This document shows positions 1 to 8,911 of a stretch of DNA of 64,000 bases, piece by piece (within the stretch, counting starts at the first letter, position 1; each line of letters starts with the position of its first letter). The translations under genes and the position numbers were made by a program. Source of the DNA: Candidatus Pyrohabitans jungbluthii (GTDB lineage Archaea; Hydrothermarchaeota; Hydrothermarchaeia; Hydrothermarchaeales; BMS3B); assembly GCA_002010065.2 (NCBI GenBank), contig MTMD02000014.1:127167-191166 (forward strand), in the 5' to 3' direction. Under the pieces are notes generated by a model. The model was not told the DNA's origin. It ran no database searches and saw nothing but the letters and a program-made list of their open reading frames with translations.

Positions 1-325
1 GCTTGGCTAGGCCGCCGGCGATGTGCTCATCTGCGCTCTCCACCTCCTGCGCAAGGTATGCCCTAACTTTCTCCTCGTCCGCCGTAGCTATGTTTCGCGC
101 CGTCTGCTCAGTTATGCCGAGCTCTCTGGCAATCTCCGCATAGCTCTTCATCGCCTCATTTCTGAGCACCACCACGTATGCCGCCTCCGCCAGGGATGGA
201 AGCCAGGTGAGGTTGCGGTACTCCACCAGCTTCTTCAGCCCGCCAAGAAGGGAGATGCTCTCGGCAAACACCTGCTCTGCCATCGTATCAATGCTAGTAG
301 CTACGGGTTTTGAAATAACCTCCAT
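1..325 (-). CDS. HTH regulator paired with KaiC-like ATPase (partial)
   Basis: The 5' part of a gene that runs off the left edge; 108 codons are visible. The start is ATG at 325, preceded by a strong GGGAGGTGG ribosome site. Residues about 45-80 (LRNEAMKSYAEIARELGITE) read as a helix-turn-helix of the kind in COG1318-type archaeal regulators. That family is often encoded next to a KaiC-like ATPase, and here it lies 15 bp downstream of one, so the two are probably cotranscribed. The target is unknown. The family call rests on the HTH and the neighbour. Confidence 0.6.
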   Translation of the reverse strand, partial: MEVISKPVATSIDTMAEQVFAESISLLGGLKKLVEYRNLTWLPSLAEAAYVVVLRNEAMKSYAEIARELGITEQTARNIATADEEKVRAYLAQEVESADEHIAGGLAK

Positions 326-340
326 TTCCACCACCTCCCT

Positions 341-1183
341 TCACTTCTTTATGTACTCCTCAAGGGGAGCGATTATGTCTATGACCCCGAGGTCGGAGAT
401 ATCAAACACCCAGGTGCGAGAGTCATGCGGAGCCAGGCGGCATCCGTCTATGCGCAGTGTGCGCAGCACACTCCCAAGAGGCAAGTGGTAGAGCGAGACA
501 TCCCACCTGGTCTCTATTATCTTCTTATCCAGCACTATGGTGCCGTCGACGATGTGCGCCACAGCCAAGCCGCCGGCTGCCTCTGCGCTCTCGCTCGCCT
601 GCGCAGAGCGCTTCTGAGATACTAAAAGAGCGGTCTGGTGCCATTTTTTGAGGAAATTGAAAAACTGCCTTACAATCTGCCTTGCCGCGACCTCCTTGTG
701 CTCATATAAACCTGTGATGCTGTCTATAATTACGTTTGTAATCTTCTTTTCCTTAATTGCGTACGCCATGGTATCGAGCAGCGCCCTGGGGTTCTCCCTC
801 AGTTCCTCGTTATCCGAGGCGTCTATCACCACAATGTTCTTCTCCACTGTAGCGAAGTCAGCGCCCAGCGCCTCGCTCTTCTGCTTCAGCGCCGTGTATA
901 GAAAATTCGCTGGACTTTCCACTGTAACATAAAGCACCCTGTAGCCCGCGCTTGCTTGAGCTACTGCGAACTGCTCGGCTAGAATGCTCTTGCCGGTGTC
1001 GGGTATTCCGGTGATGTTCATCACCGCAAGGTATGGTATTCCCCCGAGAGGCTTGCGCTCATAGCCCTGCTCACCCTTCTCAATCTTGTAAAACAGCTCA
1101 TCCAGCTTTGTGCCAGTGGGTATGCCGAACAGCTTCGGCGCTTTACCCTCAAGCTCCGCCAAGGTATAGTACTCCCCCACCAT
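341..1183 (-). CDS. KaiC-like RecA-superfamily ATPase
   Basis: A 280-residue single-domain RecA/KaiC-type ATPase. Walker A is GIPDTGKS (59-66) and Walker B is NVIIDS (150-155), followed by a LLVSQKRSA strand that resembles the KaiC core. An N-terminal stretch of about 50 residues precedes the core. Archaeal proteins of this size are single-lobed relatives of KaiC and GvpD, usually of unknown signalling role. It precedes the HTH gene at 325 in the same direction, which suggests that an ATP-dependent switch works with that regulator. No membrane segment is seen. The ATPase fold is secure; the function is not. Confidence 0.8.
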   Translation of the reverse strand: MVGEYYTLAELEGKAPKLFGIPTGTKLDELFYKIEKGEQGYERKPLGGIPYLAVMNITGIPDTGKSILAEQFAVAQASAGYRVLYVTVESPANFLYTALKQKSEALGADFATVEKNIVVIDASDNEELRENPRALLDTMAYAIKEKKITNVIIDSITGLYEHKEVAARQIVRQFFNFLKKWHQTALLVSQKRSAQASESAEAAGGLAVAHIVDGTIVLDKKIIETRWDVSLYHLPLGSVLRTLRIDGCRLAPHDSRTWVFDISDLGVIDIIAPLEEYIKK

Positions 1184-1280
1184 ACATTATGATTAAAGTA
1201 ACCTAACGTGAAAAAATAATGGAATGGCTTATAGTATGCTAAGGCAAAAACTTTGCGCAATCAGCGCAAAAGGAAAATGC

Positions 1281-2483
1281 TCAGAAGGTGGTTAGCTCAC
1301 CCTTAATGAACATATCCGTAATTTTGGTTATATTTGCAAGATTTTCATCCACTATACCTGAGATGTCGCTCTCAATTGCGCTGAGGCTAACACCATCCTC
1401 GAGGATGAGCTGCACGCTTGCTGCCTTTGGCTGGTCTATGGGTTTGCCTATCTGCGAGAGGAGGCGCACATATACCTCCTTAACTCCTGAAACCTCGCGG
1501 GTAATCTGCTCCGCTATCCTGGGCGCGAGCAGGTTGTAGATTTTGCCTACGTGGTTTACAGGATTCTTGCCTGCCGCCGCCTCCATACTCATGTGGCGGT
1601 TAGGTGTAATTAGCCCGTTAACCCTGTTCCCCCTGCCCACGCTGCCGTCGTCACCCATCTCAGTGGAGGTGCCTGTTACAGTCAAGTAGACTGTCTTCCT
1701 CTCATAGTCATCGCCTGTGTTTAGGAAGACCTCCACCTCGCGCTCGGTTATCTTCGAGGCGAGCTTCTCTACCTCCTCCTTTATCTGCTGCACCACGCTT
1801 ATGTAGTGGTCTAGGTCGGGGACGTGCTTTGCCACCATAGCCATTGAAATCGTCAGAGCTATGCGGTCACCCTCGCGGAGACCCATCACCTTTATATCCT
1901 CCCCGCTCTCTGGGAACCTCTTCTTAAATTCATCGCTGTTCAGGTAGCGCTCTGTCTGGTAGCACAGCCTTTCAACGTCGCTGAGAGGTGCGAAGCCCAC
2001 ACCAAAAGAGGTGTCATTTGCAAGGGGCACCTGCTGAGAGCGCTTAAAAACATCCACCAGGTCTACGCTACCCTGACCAATGCGGGAATCTATAATAACG
2101 TCGCTTTCCACGTCGAGGTTTCTTACGGCGCCGGTAAGATACTCCTTAGCAGCCTTAATGGCGATTTTGTGTACAGGCACAACCTTCTCATCTACGATGG
2201 TGGTCGCTCTTCCCGAGAGCAGGATGTATATCGGCTTTATTACCTTTCCACCTCCGAACCTCACATCAGCCTGGCCGCCAACAAGCTCCACCTGGTCTGT
2301 GTTGTGGTGCATAACATAGCCAAACTCCTCGATATACTCCCTGCACAGTGCCCTGCTCACGGCGTCGGCGATGCCGTCGGCCAGGCTATCTGGATGACCT
2401 ATACCCTTCCTCTCCACAAGCTCAACCCGCTGCTCTTCCACGGGGGTGCGTACAACCTGCTCAACAAAGATATTCCGCGGCAT
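1281..2483 (-). CDS. mat: S-adenosylmethionine synthetase, archaeal type
   Basis: A 400-residue protein that aligns by eye along its length with archaeal methionine adenosyltransferase (COG1812), a family distinct from bacterial MetK. Visible family stretches are [20 protein letters not shown] near residue 25, [12 protein letters not shown] near 60, and [20 protein letters not shown] near 283. It makes S-adenosylmethionine from ATP and methionine in the cytoplasm. This methyl donor is needed by the cobalamin methyltransferases and radical SAM enzymes found elsewhere in the window. It is a stand-alone gene; an AGGAGGATTG ribosome site lies just upstream of the ATG. Confidence 0.95.
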   Translation of the reverse strand: MPRNIFVEQVVRTPVEEQRVELVERKGIGHPDSLADGIADAVSRALCREYIEEFGYVMHHNTDQVELVGGQADVRFGGGKVIKPIYILLSGRATTIVDEKVVPVHKIAIKAAKEYLTGAVRNLDVESDVIIDSRIGQGSVDLVDVFKRSQQVPLANDTSFGVGFAPLSDVERLCYQTERYLNSDEFKKRFPESGEDIKVMGLREGDRIALTISMAMVAKHVPDLDHYISVVQQIKEEVEKLASKITEREVEVFLNTGDDYERKTVYLTVTGTSTEMGDDGSVGRGNRVNGLITPNRHMSMEAAAGKNPVNHVGKIYNLLAPRIAEQITREVSGVKEVYVRLLSQIGKPIDQPKAASVQLILEDGVSLSAIESDISGIVDENLANITKITDMFIKGELTTF

Positions 2484-2609
2484 AACAATCCTCCTTAAAA
2501 GGGATATCCCGGGTAGAATAAATATTTTACCAAGGGAAAAGGAATTGTGGTTGAGCGGGTTAGGTATTGATTTGGTTTTTATTTTGCCTTGTAATTGTAT
2601 GTGTACACA

Positions 2610-3542
2610 TCACTTCATCGAAAACCTGCGCTGCGGTTCAATTGTGAGCACAACCTTGCCATCTTTAAACACGCGCACTATGCCGCCGCTCTGGCTCACG
2701 GTGATGCCTATGCTCCGCGTTTTTGCTGTCGTCGCTGCCACTGCAGCGTGCCTCGAGCCTAAACCGCGGGGTATGTCAACGCTGCTGGTGTCAACGTTGA
2801 GGTAAACCCCAGCGGACTCTATAATCCCCTCGCTGCTTATAACAAACACCCCATCCAGCTGAGCAAGCTCCTTGATGGTCTCCTTTATCTCTGGGTTGAG
2901 CACTGAGCGCTCTCCCACGAGATGTCCTTCGAAGGGGTTGAGGATGAGCTGCCTTGAGTTTGCCAGTATCTTCTTCGAGTCGCCTATCAGGAAGGCGGTG
3001 CCTATCATCCTGCCCTCTCTTCCTTCTTTACCTATCTCAAGGGCGATGTTCAGCACCGCCTCAAACACCTCAGGCTTGACCTCTATGTCGCGGAGGAAGT
3101 GGTAAAGCGCCAAGTCGAGGGCTTCTGCTTTTACCTCGTAGTAGAAGATGGAGTTTGCCTCTGTGTTCAGCGTCGAACCCACTGCTACAACCACATCCTT
3201 ATCGTGGATAATTCCCTTCTCAATCCCGCGCACAATCGCATCTTCAATCATCTCCGCCACGGAGCTTTTCCTTGTCAGGAGCTTGAGCACGTGCACCTCA
3301 GGCAAGCTGCGCTTCACCTCCTTGTCCACAAATTCAACTTCAAGGGTGCTTTCCGTTGCTTCTTTAAGCATATTCTGAAACAGTTCCTCTGAGGCTGTGG
3401 CGAAGATTACTGGCAAGCGCAGCCTTGCCTTTTTAAACTCTTCAAAGCTGTCCCCAGTCTCAGTTACAACTACTATTGCAGAAGCTTCAAGCTTTTTGGC
3501 TATATCAATGGCGCTGTTGATAATTACCTCTACATGCTTCAT
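2610..3542 (-). CDS. dacZ: Diadenylate cyclase (DisA_N domain)
   Basis: A 310-residue protein with a C-terminal DisA_N/DAC domain. The two catalytic motifs are visible: LDGVF (229-233, the DGA-type motif) and GLGSRHAA (260-267, the RHR-type motif). The N-terminal 120 residues resemble a pyruvate-kinase C-terminal-like domain, the arrangement of archaeal DacZ. It should condense two ATP molecules into cyclic di-AMP, which in other archaea is linked to osmotic and potassium balance. It is soluble, with no membrane anchor. It lies 126 bp upstream of mat on the same strand, with no clear shared operon. The MscS channel near 54 kb could be a downstream osmotic partner, but that is only inference. 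Confidence 0.9.
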   Translation of the reverse strand: MKHVEVIINSAIDIAKKLEASAIVVVTETGDSFEEFKKARLRLPVIFATASEELFQNMLKEATESTLEVEFVDKEVKRSLPEVHVLKLLTRKSSVAEMIEDAIVRGIEKGIIHDKDVVVAVGSTLNTEANSIFYYEVKAEALDLALYHFLRDIEVKPEVFEAVLNIALEIGKEGREGRMIGTAFLIGDSKKILANSRQLILNPFEGHLVGERSVLNPEIKETIKELAQLDGVFVISSEGIIESAGVYLNVDTSSVDIPRGLGSRHAAVAATTAKTRSIGITVSQSGGIVRVFKDGKVVLTIEPQRRFSMK

Positions 3543-3575
3543 TAATTAAGAATTCCAGGCCGCACAATATAAAGC

Positions 3576-4544
3576 TTAGGTAAGCACCTCTCCCAGCTTC
3601 TCCGCAAGCAGAAGCACGTCGTCTCTGCTCATGCTGAGCACATCCAGCTTTTTAAGCTCAACGCAGAAACCATGCTCAAGAAAGCGGTCATAATTTGGAC
3701 AGGTGGTAATGAGGCTCTTTCCAAGGTCTGTTATTAATCCACAAGAGCGCGCTCTTCTGGCAACCTCCTTCGGCTCAGGGTGCAGCACGCCTACACATAC
3801 CCCTCGCCTCTCAGTGTGAACAACATTGGGTAGCCTAGCCTTGAGAAGTGAAGCAAACCCCGTCAATCGTTCTACTACGCTCGGAGCAATTTTGAGCTCT
3901 TCCACAAGCCCAGCGGCGAGAACACCGCTGAGGCGGCAAGCTTTAATTACCTTTGCCGCTCGCCTCAAAAACTCTTCATCGTTGGTTGAGATAAAACCGC
4001 CTGCGGTGAGATTGGCGATTTTCGGGTCTCCGGTGGAGCAGATAATTACATCGGCATTCTCGCCCTTCGCGAGTTTTTTATCCCCTATGGCTGAGGAGGC
4101 GTCCTCGATTAGGAGAACCCCATACTCCTGGCAAATCCGGTGAATCCCGCGCAAATTCTGCTCAGCGATGTAGCCAGCGAAGGAGGTTATAATTAGAGCC
4201 TCAGGCTTCTCGCGCTCAAGCGCCTCCTCAAGTACCTCAAGGCGAATCACCCCCAGCTCGGTTTCAACCTCGCACACCTCTTTACCCAGAAGCTGGGCAT
4301 ACGCCTTAAAGCCCCTCCATCCCCCCTGGTCGGGAAGCATCACTTTGTTTTCCACGGCGCTTAACGCAGCCAGCGCGGCGCAGCTTCCACTCGCCACCAG
4401 CTTGGCGAATTCGTGGCGGGTGAGCTTCGCTATAGCCTCACTTGCCTTCTCCACCATTTCGGCGCTAGATTCAACGTCCAGGGACATAGCCGCCTGGGAT
4501 ATCGCCAGCTTCGCCGCCTCGGAGGGCCTCCTGTGGGGAAACAT
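3576..4544 (-). CDS. PLP-dependent DegT/aspartate-aminotransferase-fold enzyme
   Basis: A 322-residue fold-type I PLP enzyme of the DegT/DnrJ/cysteine-desulfurase style. LLIEDASSAIG (144-154) gives the Asp that contacts the pyridine nitrogen (D148), and STGDPKIANLTAGG gives the probable Schiff-base Lys (K175). It is shorter than typical DegT proteins (about 370), and the substrate cannot be read. It is divergent from cbiH with a 51-bp shared promoter region, so co-regulation is possible. An archaeal family of unknown substrate is the safest description; an aminotransferase or a sulfur-transfer enzyme are both possible. Confidence 0.7.
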   Translation of the reverse strand: MFPHRRPSEAAKLAISQAAMSLDVESSAEMVEKASEAIAKLTRHEFAKLVASGSCAALAALSAVENKVMLPDQGGWRGFKAYAQLLGKEVCEVETELGVIRLEVLEEALEREKPEALIITSFAGYIAEQNLRGIHRICQEYGVLLIEDASSAIGDKKLAKGENADVIICSTGDPKIANLTAGGFISTNDEEFLRRAAKVIKACRLSGVLAAGLVEELKIAPSVVERLTGFASLLKARLPNVVHTERRGVCVGVLHPEPKEVARRARSCGLITDLGKSLITTCPNYDRFLEHGFCVELKKLDVLSMSRDDVLLLAEKLGEVLT

Positions 4545-4595
4545 AGCTAAGAGTCCACCGGAAAATATTAAAAACTTGTCTTTGAAGTTGGAGGT

Positions 4596-5348
4596 ATGTC
4601 GGGCAAGCTATACCTCGTGGGAATAGGACCTGGAAGCCTGGAGCATGCAACGCCTCGAGCGATTGAGGCAATTAAAGAGAGCGATGTAGTGGTCGGCTAC
4701 AAAAGCTACCTGAAGCTTGTGGAAGACCTGCTCTCGGGCAAAGAAGTGGTATCCTCGGGGATGCGCAAGGAGGTGGAGCGGGCTAAGCTGGGGGTGGAGC
4801 TTGCGCTTCAGGGGAAGAAGGTGGCAGTGGTGAGCAGCGGGGACCCTGGTGTTTATGCAATGGCAAGTGTTGTGCTGGAATACCTCGCCGAAAATTCAGC
4901 CAAGCTGGAGGTAGAGATCATCCCCGGCATAACTTCTGCCAATGCCTCCGCCGCGCTGCTGGGCTCGCCCCTGGGTAACGACTTCGCAGTAATAAGCCTC
5001 AGCGATCTCCTTGTGCCATGGGAGGAGATAGAGCGCCGCATTGAGTTAGCTGCTAAGGGCGACTTTGTTATTGTGCTGTACAATCCGAGAAGTTCCAGGA
5101 GAAACTGGCAGCTTGACAAGGCGAGAGAGATTGTGCTCAGGTATCGCGAGCCAGAAACGCCAGTTGGCATTGTAAAGAACGCCTACCGCGAGGGTTGCAC
5201 CGTCGAAGTTACCACCCTGGGTGAGATGGATACAGAGCAGGCGGACATGCTCACCACCGTCATAATAGGCAACTCCCAGAGCTTTGTTTACGATGGCAAA
5301 ATCATCACCCCCCGCGGGTATAAGAGGAAGTACTCTCTGAGGGGGTAG
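4596..5348 (+). CDS. cbiH: Cobalt-precorrin-3B C17-methyltransferase
   Basis: A 250-residue tetrapyrrole methyltransferase. It has the N-terminal GIGPGSLEHATPRA loop, SSGDPGVYAMA near residue 80, and the NPRSSRRNWQLDKA stretch typical of CbiH/CobJ. It uses SAM to methylate C17 and contract the corrin ring in anaerobic cobalamin synthesis. The start is the ATG after TTGGAGGT. It is followed after 1 bp by cbiJ, so it is the first gene of a probable operon reaching to about 10.0 kb. The remaining ring-building genes sit at 23-25 kb (cbiD, cbiE, cbiT) and 59.9 kb (cbiG). Confidence 0.95.
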   Translation: MSGKLYLVGIGPGSLEHATPRAIEAIKESDVVVGYKSYLKLVEDLLSGKEVVSSGMRKEVERAKLGVELALQGKKVAVVSSGDPGVYAMASVVLEYLAENSAKLEVEIIPGITSANASAALLGSPLGNDFAVISLSDLLVPWEEIERRIELAAKGDFVIVLYNPRSSRRNWQLDKAREIVLRYREPETPVGIVKNAYREGCTVEVTTLGEMDTEQADMLTTVIIGNSQSFVYDGKIITPRGYKRKYSLRG

Positions 5349-5349
5349 C

Positions 5350-6108
5350 ATGCTCTGGGTGCTCGCAGGGACAAGCGACGCAGGCGAAATCATCTCAAGG
5401 CTCTCTAAAGAGGGTTTTGAGGTTGTTGCCAGCGCTACCACGCAGTATGGAGCAGAGCTTGCGAAGCGTGCTGGTGCAGGCGAGGTTGTGGTTGGGCAGC
5501 TTAGCTTTGAGGAGATGCTACGCCTTATCAAAGACAGGCACATTCGCGTTGTTATCGATGCCACCCACCCCTTCGCCGCTGAGGCGAGCGAGAATGCGAT
5601 GAGGGCGGCAAAGGTTGCGGGAGTGGAATACATCAGGTACGAAAGGGAGAGGCTTAGCCTAGCCGGCGAGAACATACGCGAGGTTGAAAGCTTTGAGGAG
5701 GCTGCAAAAGCGGCGTCGGAGCTTGGTGGTGTTGTCTTCTATACCGCCGGGATAAAGAATCTCCCCACCTTCCTTAAGCACTGCACATCCCGTGTTGTTG
5801 TTAGGGCGCTTCCCTTCCCGGAGGTAATAGCTCGCATAATTGGGCTGGGGGTTAGCCCAGAGGATATAATCGCTATGCATCCCCGCTTTGACAAAGAGCT
5901 GAACAAGGCGCTGCTTAAAGCGTACAAAGCAGAGGTGCTGGTAACCAAGGAGAGCGGCAGGGAGGGGGGTGTAGTGGAAAAGTTAGCCGCAGCCCGCGAG
6001 GTAGGCATCCCCGCGATAGTTGTGCGCCGCCCAAGGTTAGCGTACCCGAAGGTGTGTGAGAGCGTGGAGGCGGTTGTGCAGGAGATTAAAAAACTATCTT
6101 TAACGTAG
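5350..6108 (+). CDS. cbiJ: Cobalt-precorrin-6A reductase
   Basis: A 252-residue protein with the CbiJ/CobK features: VLAGTSDAGEIISRLS at the N terminus (dinucleotide-binding start), IDATHPFAAEASENA near residue 75, and VTKESGREGGVVEKLAAARE near 200 (a conserved substrate-contact segment). It reduces cobalt-precorrin-6A with a nicotinamide cofactor. It starts 1 bp after the cbiH stop and is very probably translated from the same message. CbiT and CbiE, which act on the following steps, are encoded 17 kb away. Confidence 0.93.
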   Translation: MLWVLAGTSDAGEIISRLSKEGFEVVASATTQYGAELAKRAGAGEVVVGQLSFEEMLRLIKDRHIRVVIDATHPFAAEASENAMRAAKVAGVEYIRYERERLSLAGENIREVESFEEAAKAASELGGVVFYTAGIKNLPTFLKHCTSRVVVRALPFPEVIARIIGLGVSPEDIIAMHPRFDKELNKALLKAYKAEVLVTKESGREGGVVEKLAAAREVGIPAIVVRRPRLAYPKVCESVEAVVQEIKKLSLT

Positions 6109-6128
6109 TTATTCTTTAACCAGAGGGC

Positions 6129-7064
6129 ATGCGTTTCACTGCACTTGCGGTTCTGCTTCTCCTCCTCGGCGCCGCTCACGCTCAGAGCAGTGTGGTGTTT
6201 GAGAAGAGCTTGAGCAAGAGCGTCGTAGCTGTGGGAGAGCCTGTAACAGTGGTGCTCACTGTCAGCAACAACGGCAAGGAAGCCATAACCGACCTGAAGC
6301 TCAAAGATAGCGTTTCTCTGCCAGGATTCAGCTACAACTACCTTGAGTACCTCAGCTACCTCGCCCCAGGGGAAAAGCGCAGCTTCACCTATACCATAGT
6401 CCCCACTCAGGAGGGCAACTTCACCCTGCCGAGTGCTGAGCTTGAGTTCAGCGTGGGCGGGAAGAAGGTTACCCTTCGCTCAGATGAGGTTGAGCTCCAC
6501 GTTGTTGCGGTAGCGCCGCCACCAAGCGGGAGCACTCAAAACTTTACGGGAGATGTAGCCAATAAGAGCGCCGAGACCAGGCTTTACCCAGAGCCCAAGA
6601 AGGGGCTTACTGTGAAGCAGGCTCTGAAGTTCTCGCTTATAGGCTTTCTGGGTTTGCTCCCCTTTGCTTACCTCGCCTTTAAGCGCTTTGGAAAGCGCGG
6701 GAGGGAGATAGCCAAGATATACCAGGAGAAGAAGATAGAGGCTCCAAAGCGTGATGTTTTCAAAGAGGCGAAGGAGGTGTTCTACGGGGGAAAGAAAAAG
6801 GAAGCTTTCATTATGATCTCTGAGGAGCTAAAGCAGATTTTCAACCGCAGGTATTCCCCTGACAGGAAGCTCACCCTGCGCGAGTACCTGGCGCTCCTCG
6901 AGAAGGATGAGGTGGACGAAGAAGTTAAAAGCCTCGCCCGAGATACGGTTAAGCTTTGCGAACTTGTGGAGTTTGCCAACTATGAAGCCTCACCTGAGGA
7001 GTTCCACCTCGCGCTTAAGGGGCTGAGCAAGGTTAAAACCAAACTGGAGAAGGCGCAGAGATGA
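6129..7064 (+). CDS. BatD-like membrane protein with Ig-like ectodomain
   Basis: A 311-residue protein that I do not recognise by name. It has a signal peptide (1-18, ending AHA), an extracytoplasmic beta-rich DUF11/CARDB-like domain (20-127, with VSNNGKEAITDLKL), a proline/serine linker, one membrane helix (about 167-184), and a cytoplasmic helical tail (190-311). The tail resembles the DUF4129-like region seen in MoxR/DUF58/VWA operons. The topology matches BatD-type partners of MoxR ATPases. The matching MoxR, DUF58 and VWA genes are at 57.1-59.9 kb. It sits 20 bp after cbiJ and overlaps the next gene by 4 bp. Confidence 0.6.
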   Translation: MRFTALAVLLLLLGAAHAQSSVVFEKSLSKSVVAVGEPVTVVLTVSNNGKEAITDLKLKDSVSLPGFSYNYLEYLSYLAPGEKRSFTYTIVPTQEGNFTLPSAELEFSVGGKKVTLRSDEVELHVVAVAPPPSGSTQNFTGDVANKSAETRLYPEPKKGLTVKQALKFSLIGFLGLLPFAYLAFKRFGKRGREIAKIYQEKKIEAPKRDVFKEAKEVFYGGKKKEAFIMISEELKQIFNRRYSPDRKLTLREYLALLEKDEVDEEVKSLARDTVKLCELVEFANYEASPEEFHLALKGLSKVKTKLEKAQR

Positions 7065-8911
7065 AGGCTCCTTATCTTGGCAGGCTGCGCCTGCGCTGGT
7101 GCATGCAGTGCAACCTTCCTCTGCTCACTAAGAGATGCGCTATCTGCGGCGACCCTGGGGAGAGCGTGGCTATTACCCCTCCGGGAGATGTAAGACCAGC
7201 TTTTGCTCGCGATGTAGAGATTATAAACCGCGCCGCTGAGAAGCAGTTCGGTACTCGTTTGCTCTCTGAAGACAGCTTGGTGGTGCTTAACCGCGCCCCT
7301 GGCGAGGACGTGCTGGACGAGATAATTGCCGACGGAGCTGTGCTCGGAGCGCTGCGCTACGATTTTGAGAAAGGCTATGTGCTCATGCCTTCGCCTGCAG
7401 GAGCGCAGAGGCTGGTTAAGGGCGGGAAAGGCTACGTCGAGGTTGCCCCGGACGTGGAGCCTTTCCTGGCGAAAGGGGCGAGTGTTCTTTTGCCGGGAGT
7501 GGTGGACTTCGACCCGGAAATAAGGCGCGGAGACGAGGTTATTGTAACCTGCAGGGGCAGAGCCATAGCCGTGGGAAAGGCTAAGATGAACGCAGAAGAT
7601 GCGGCTTCGCGAACAAAGGGCATGTTCGTCAAGGTTCGCAGGTACAGCGGCGAGGCGAAAGATGAGCTTCCTGGCGGGAGAAGCTGGGACGACGCTGTAA
7701 GGGCAAACCAGCAGGTTATCGAGAGCTATGAACGCGAAGCGGTGAGGTTTATAAGGGAAATCGCGGAGAAAAGCCGCAAACCGGTAATAGTGGCCTTCAG
7801 CGGGGGTAAGGACAGCCTGGCAACGCTTCTCCTGGTGAAGAAAGCCCTGGGCGAGGCTACCGCTCTGGTTGTAGATACGGGTGTTGAGTTTCCTGAAACC
7901 ATTAGGTTTGCTGAGGAAGCTGCGAGAGCGATAGGTGCGGAGCTTCTCGTGGCGAGGGCTGGCGATAGATTCTGGAGGGGCGTTGAGTACTTTGGCTTTC
8001 CGGGCAGGGACTACAGGTGGTGCTGCAAGGTGGTGAAGCTTGGTCCCACAGCAAAGGTTATCAAGGAGCACTTCCCCCAGGGGTGCTTGGCTTTCATAGG
8101 TCAGCGCCGCTATGAGAGCGAGGCAAGAGCGGCCTCTCGAAGGGTGTGGCGCAACCCCTGGCTGAGAAGCCAGCTTGCAGCCTCGCCGATACAGGAGTGG
8201 ACAGCGCTGCACGTGTGGCTCTTCCTCCTCAAGGAGGGTGTTGCCTTTAATCCGCTCTACCAGGAGGGAAACTACCGCCTGGGATGCTGGCTCTGCCCTG
8301 GCTCTGAGATGGCGGAGATAGCCATGCTCAGGCAGAGCCACCCCGAGCTATGGGAGAAGCTCCGCGATTTGCTTGCAAAGCAGGGCTTCGGCGAGGCAGA
8401 GTTTTTGCATGGGCTGTGGCGGTGGCGGACTTTACCTAGGGGGCAGGAGCAGCTCGCAAGAAAAGCCGGGCTCAGGGTAAGAAGAAGGAGGGCGAGGTTT
8501 GTGTATACGCTTGAGAGAGGCGAGGAGCTTCTCGCTAGGACACGCTTCAGCGCAGCCTTTGAAGACATAGCCAGCTTTGCCAGGGCGCTGGGGATTAAAA
8601 CTGAGAGCAACGACTTTATAGAGGTAGAGGGGATAAGGTTCTATCGTGATGGTGTTGCTGTGGCTGTGGCAGGAGATAGAGCCACGCTGCAGGAGAAGGT
8701 AAGGAGGATGCAGGGCGTCATAGAGAGGGCAGAGCACTGCCTCGCTTGCGGTGTGTGCGTAGCCCAGTGTCGCTACAATGCGATTGAAATTAAGGAGAAG
8801 GCGAAGATAACTGAGCGCTGCTCTGCCTGCGGGGCATGCCACGAGAGATGCCCGCTTGTGAGGTACCTTGTAGCTAAGGCTGAGGTTGTGTTTGAGGATG
8901 CGCAGGATTGA
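7061..8911 (+). CDS. PP-loop PAPS-reductase-like protein fused to PUA and ferredoxin domains
   Basis: A 616-residue multidomain protein. A zinc ribbon has Cys 14, 17, 26 and 29. A PUA-like RNA-binding domain lies near 130-195 (GASVLLPGVVDFDP, RGRAIAVGKA). The PP-loop is SGGKDS (247-252), followed by a PAPS-reductase-type domain with YRWCCKVVK and GCWLCPGS. Two C-terminal 4Fe-4S motifs are present (CLACGVCVAQC and CSACGACHERC). This architecture is known in archaea (COG0175 members) but has no firm function. The PUA domain argues for an RNA substrate, such as tRNA thiolation, over sulfate assimilation. It overlaps its upstream neighbour by 4 bp. Confidence 0.85.
   Translation: MKAPYLGRLRLRWCMQCNLPLLTKRCAICGDPGESVAITPPGDVRPAFARDVEIINRAAEKQFGTRLLSEDSLVVLNRAPGEDVLDEIIADGAVLGALRYDFEKGYVLMPSPAGAQRLVKGGKGYVEVAPDVEPFLAKGASVLLPGVVDFDPEIRRGDEVIVTCRGRAIAVGKAKMNAEDAASRTKGMFVKVRRYSGEAKDELPGGRSWDDAVRANQQVIESYEREAVRFIREIAEKSRKPVIVAFSGGKDSLATLLLVKKALGEATALVVDTGVEFPETIRFAEEAARAIGAELLVARAGDRFWRGVEYFGFPGRDYRWCCKVVKLGPTAKVIKEHFPQGCLAFIGQRRYESEARAASRRVWRNPWLRSQLAASPIQEWTALHVWLFLLKEGVAFNPLYQEGNYRLGCWLCPGSEMAEIAMLRQSHPELWEKLRDLLAKQGFGEAEFLHGLWRWRTLPRGQEQLARKAGLRVRRRRARFVYTLERGEELLARTRFSAAFEDIASFARALGIKTESNDFIEVEGIRFYRDGVAVAVAGDRATLQEKVRRMQGVIERAEHCLACGVCVAQCRYNAIEIKEKAKITERCSACGACHERCPLVRYLVAKAEVVFEDAQD

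Noticed and set aside
6980-8341. 453-codon open frame on the minus strand
   Set aside because: It lies fully antisense to the PUA/PP-loop/ferredoxin gene, whose motifs are clear on the plus strand; GC-rich codons make long empty antisense frames.
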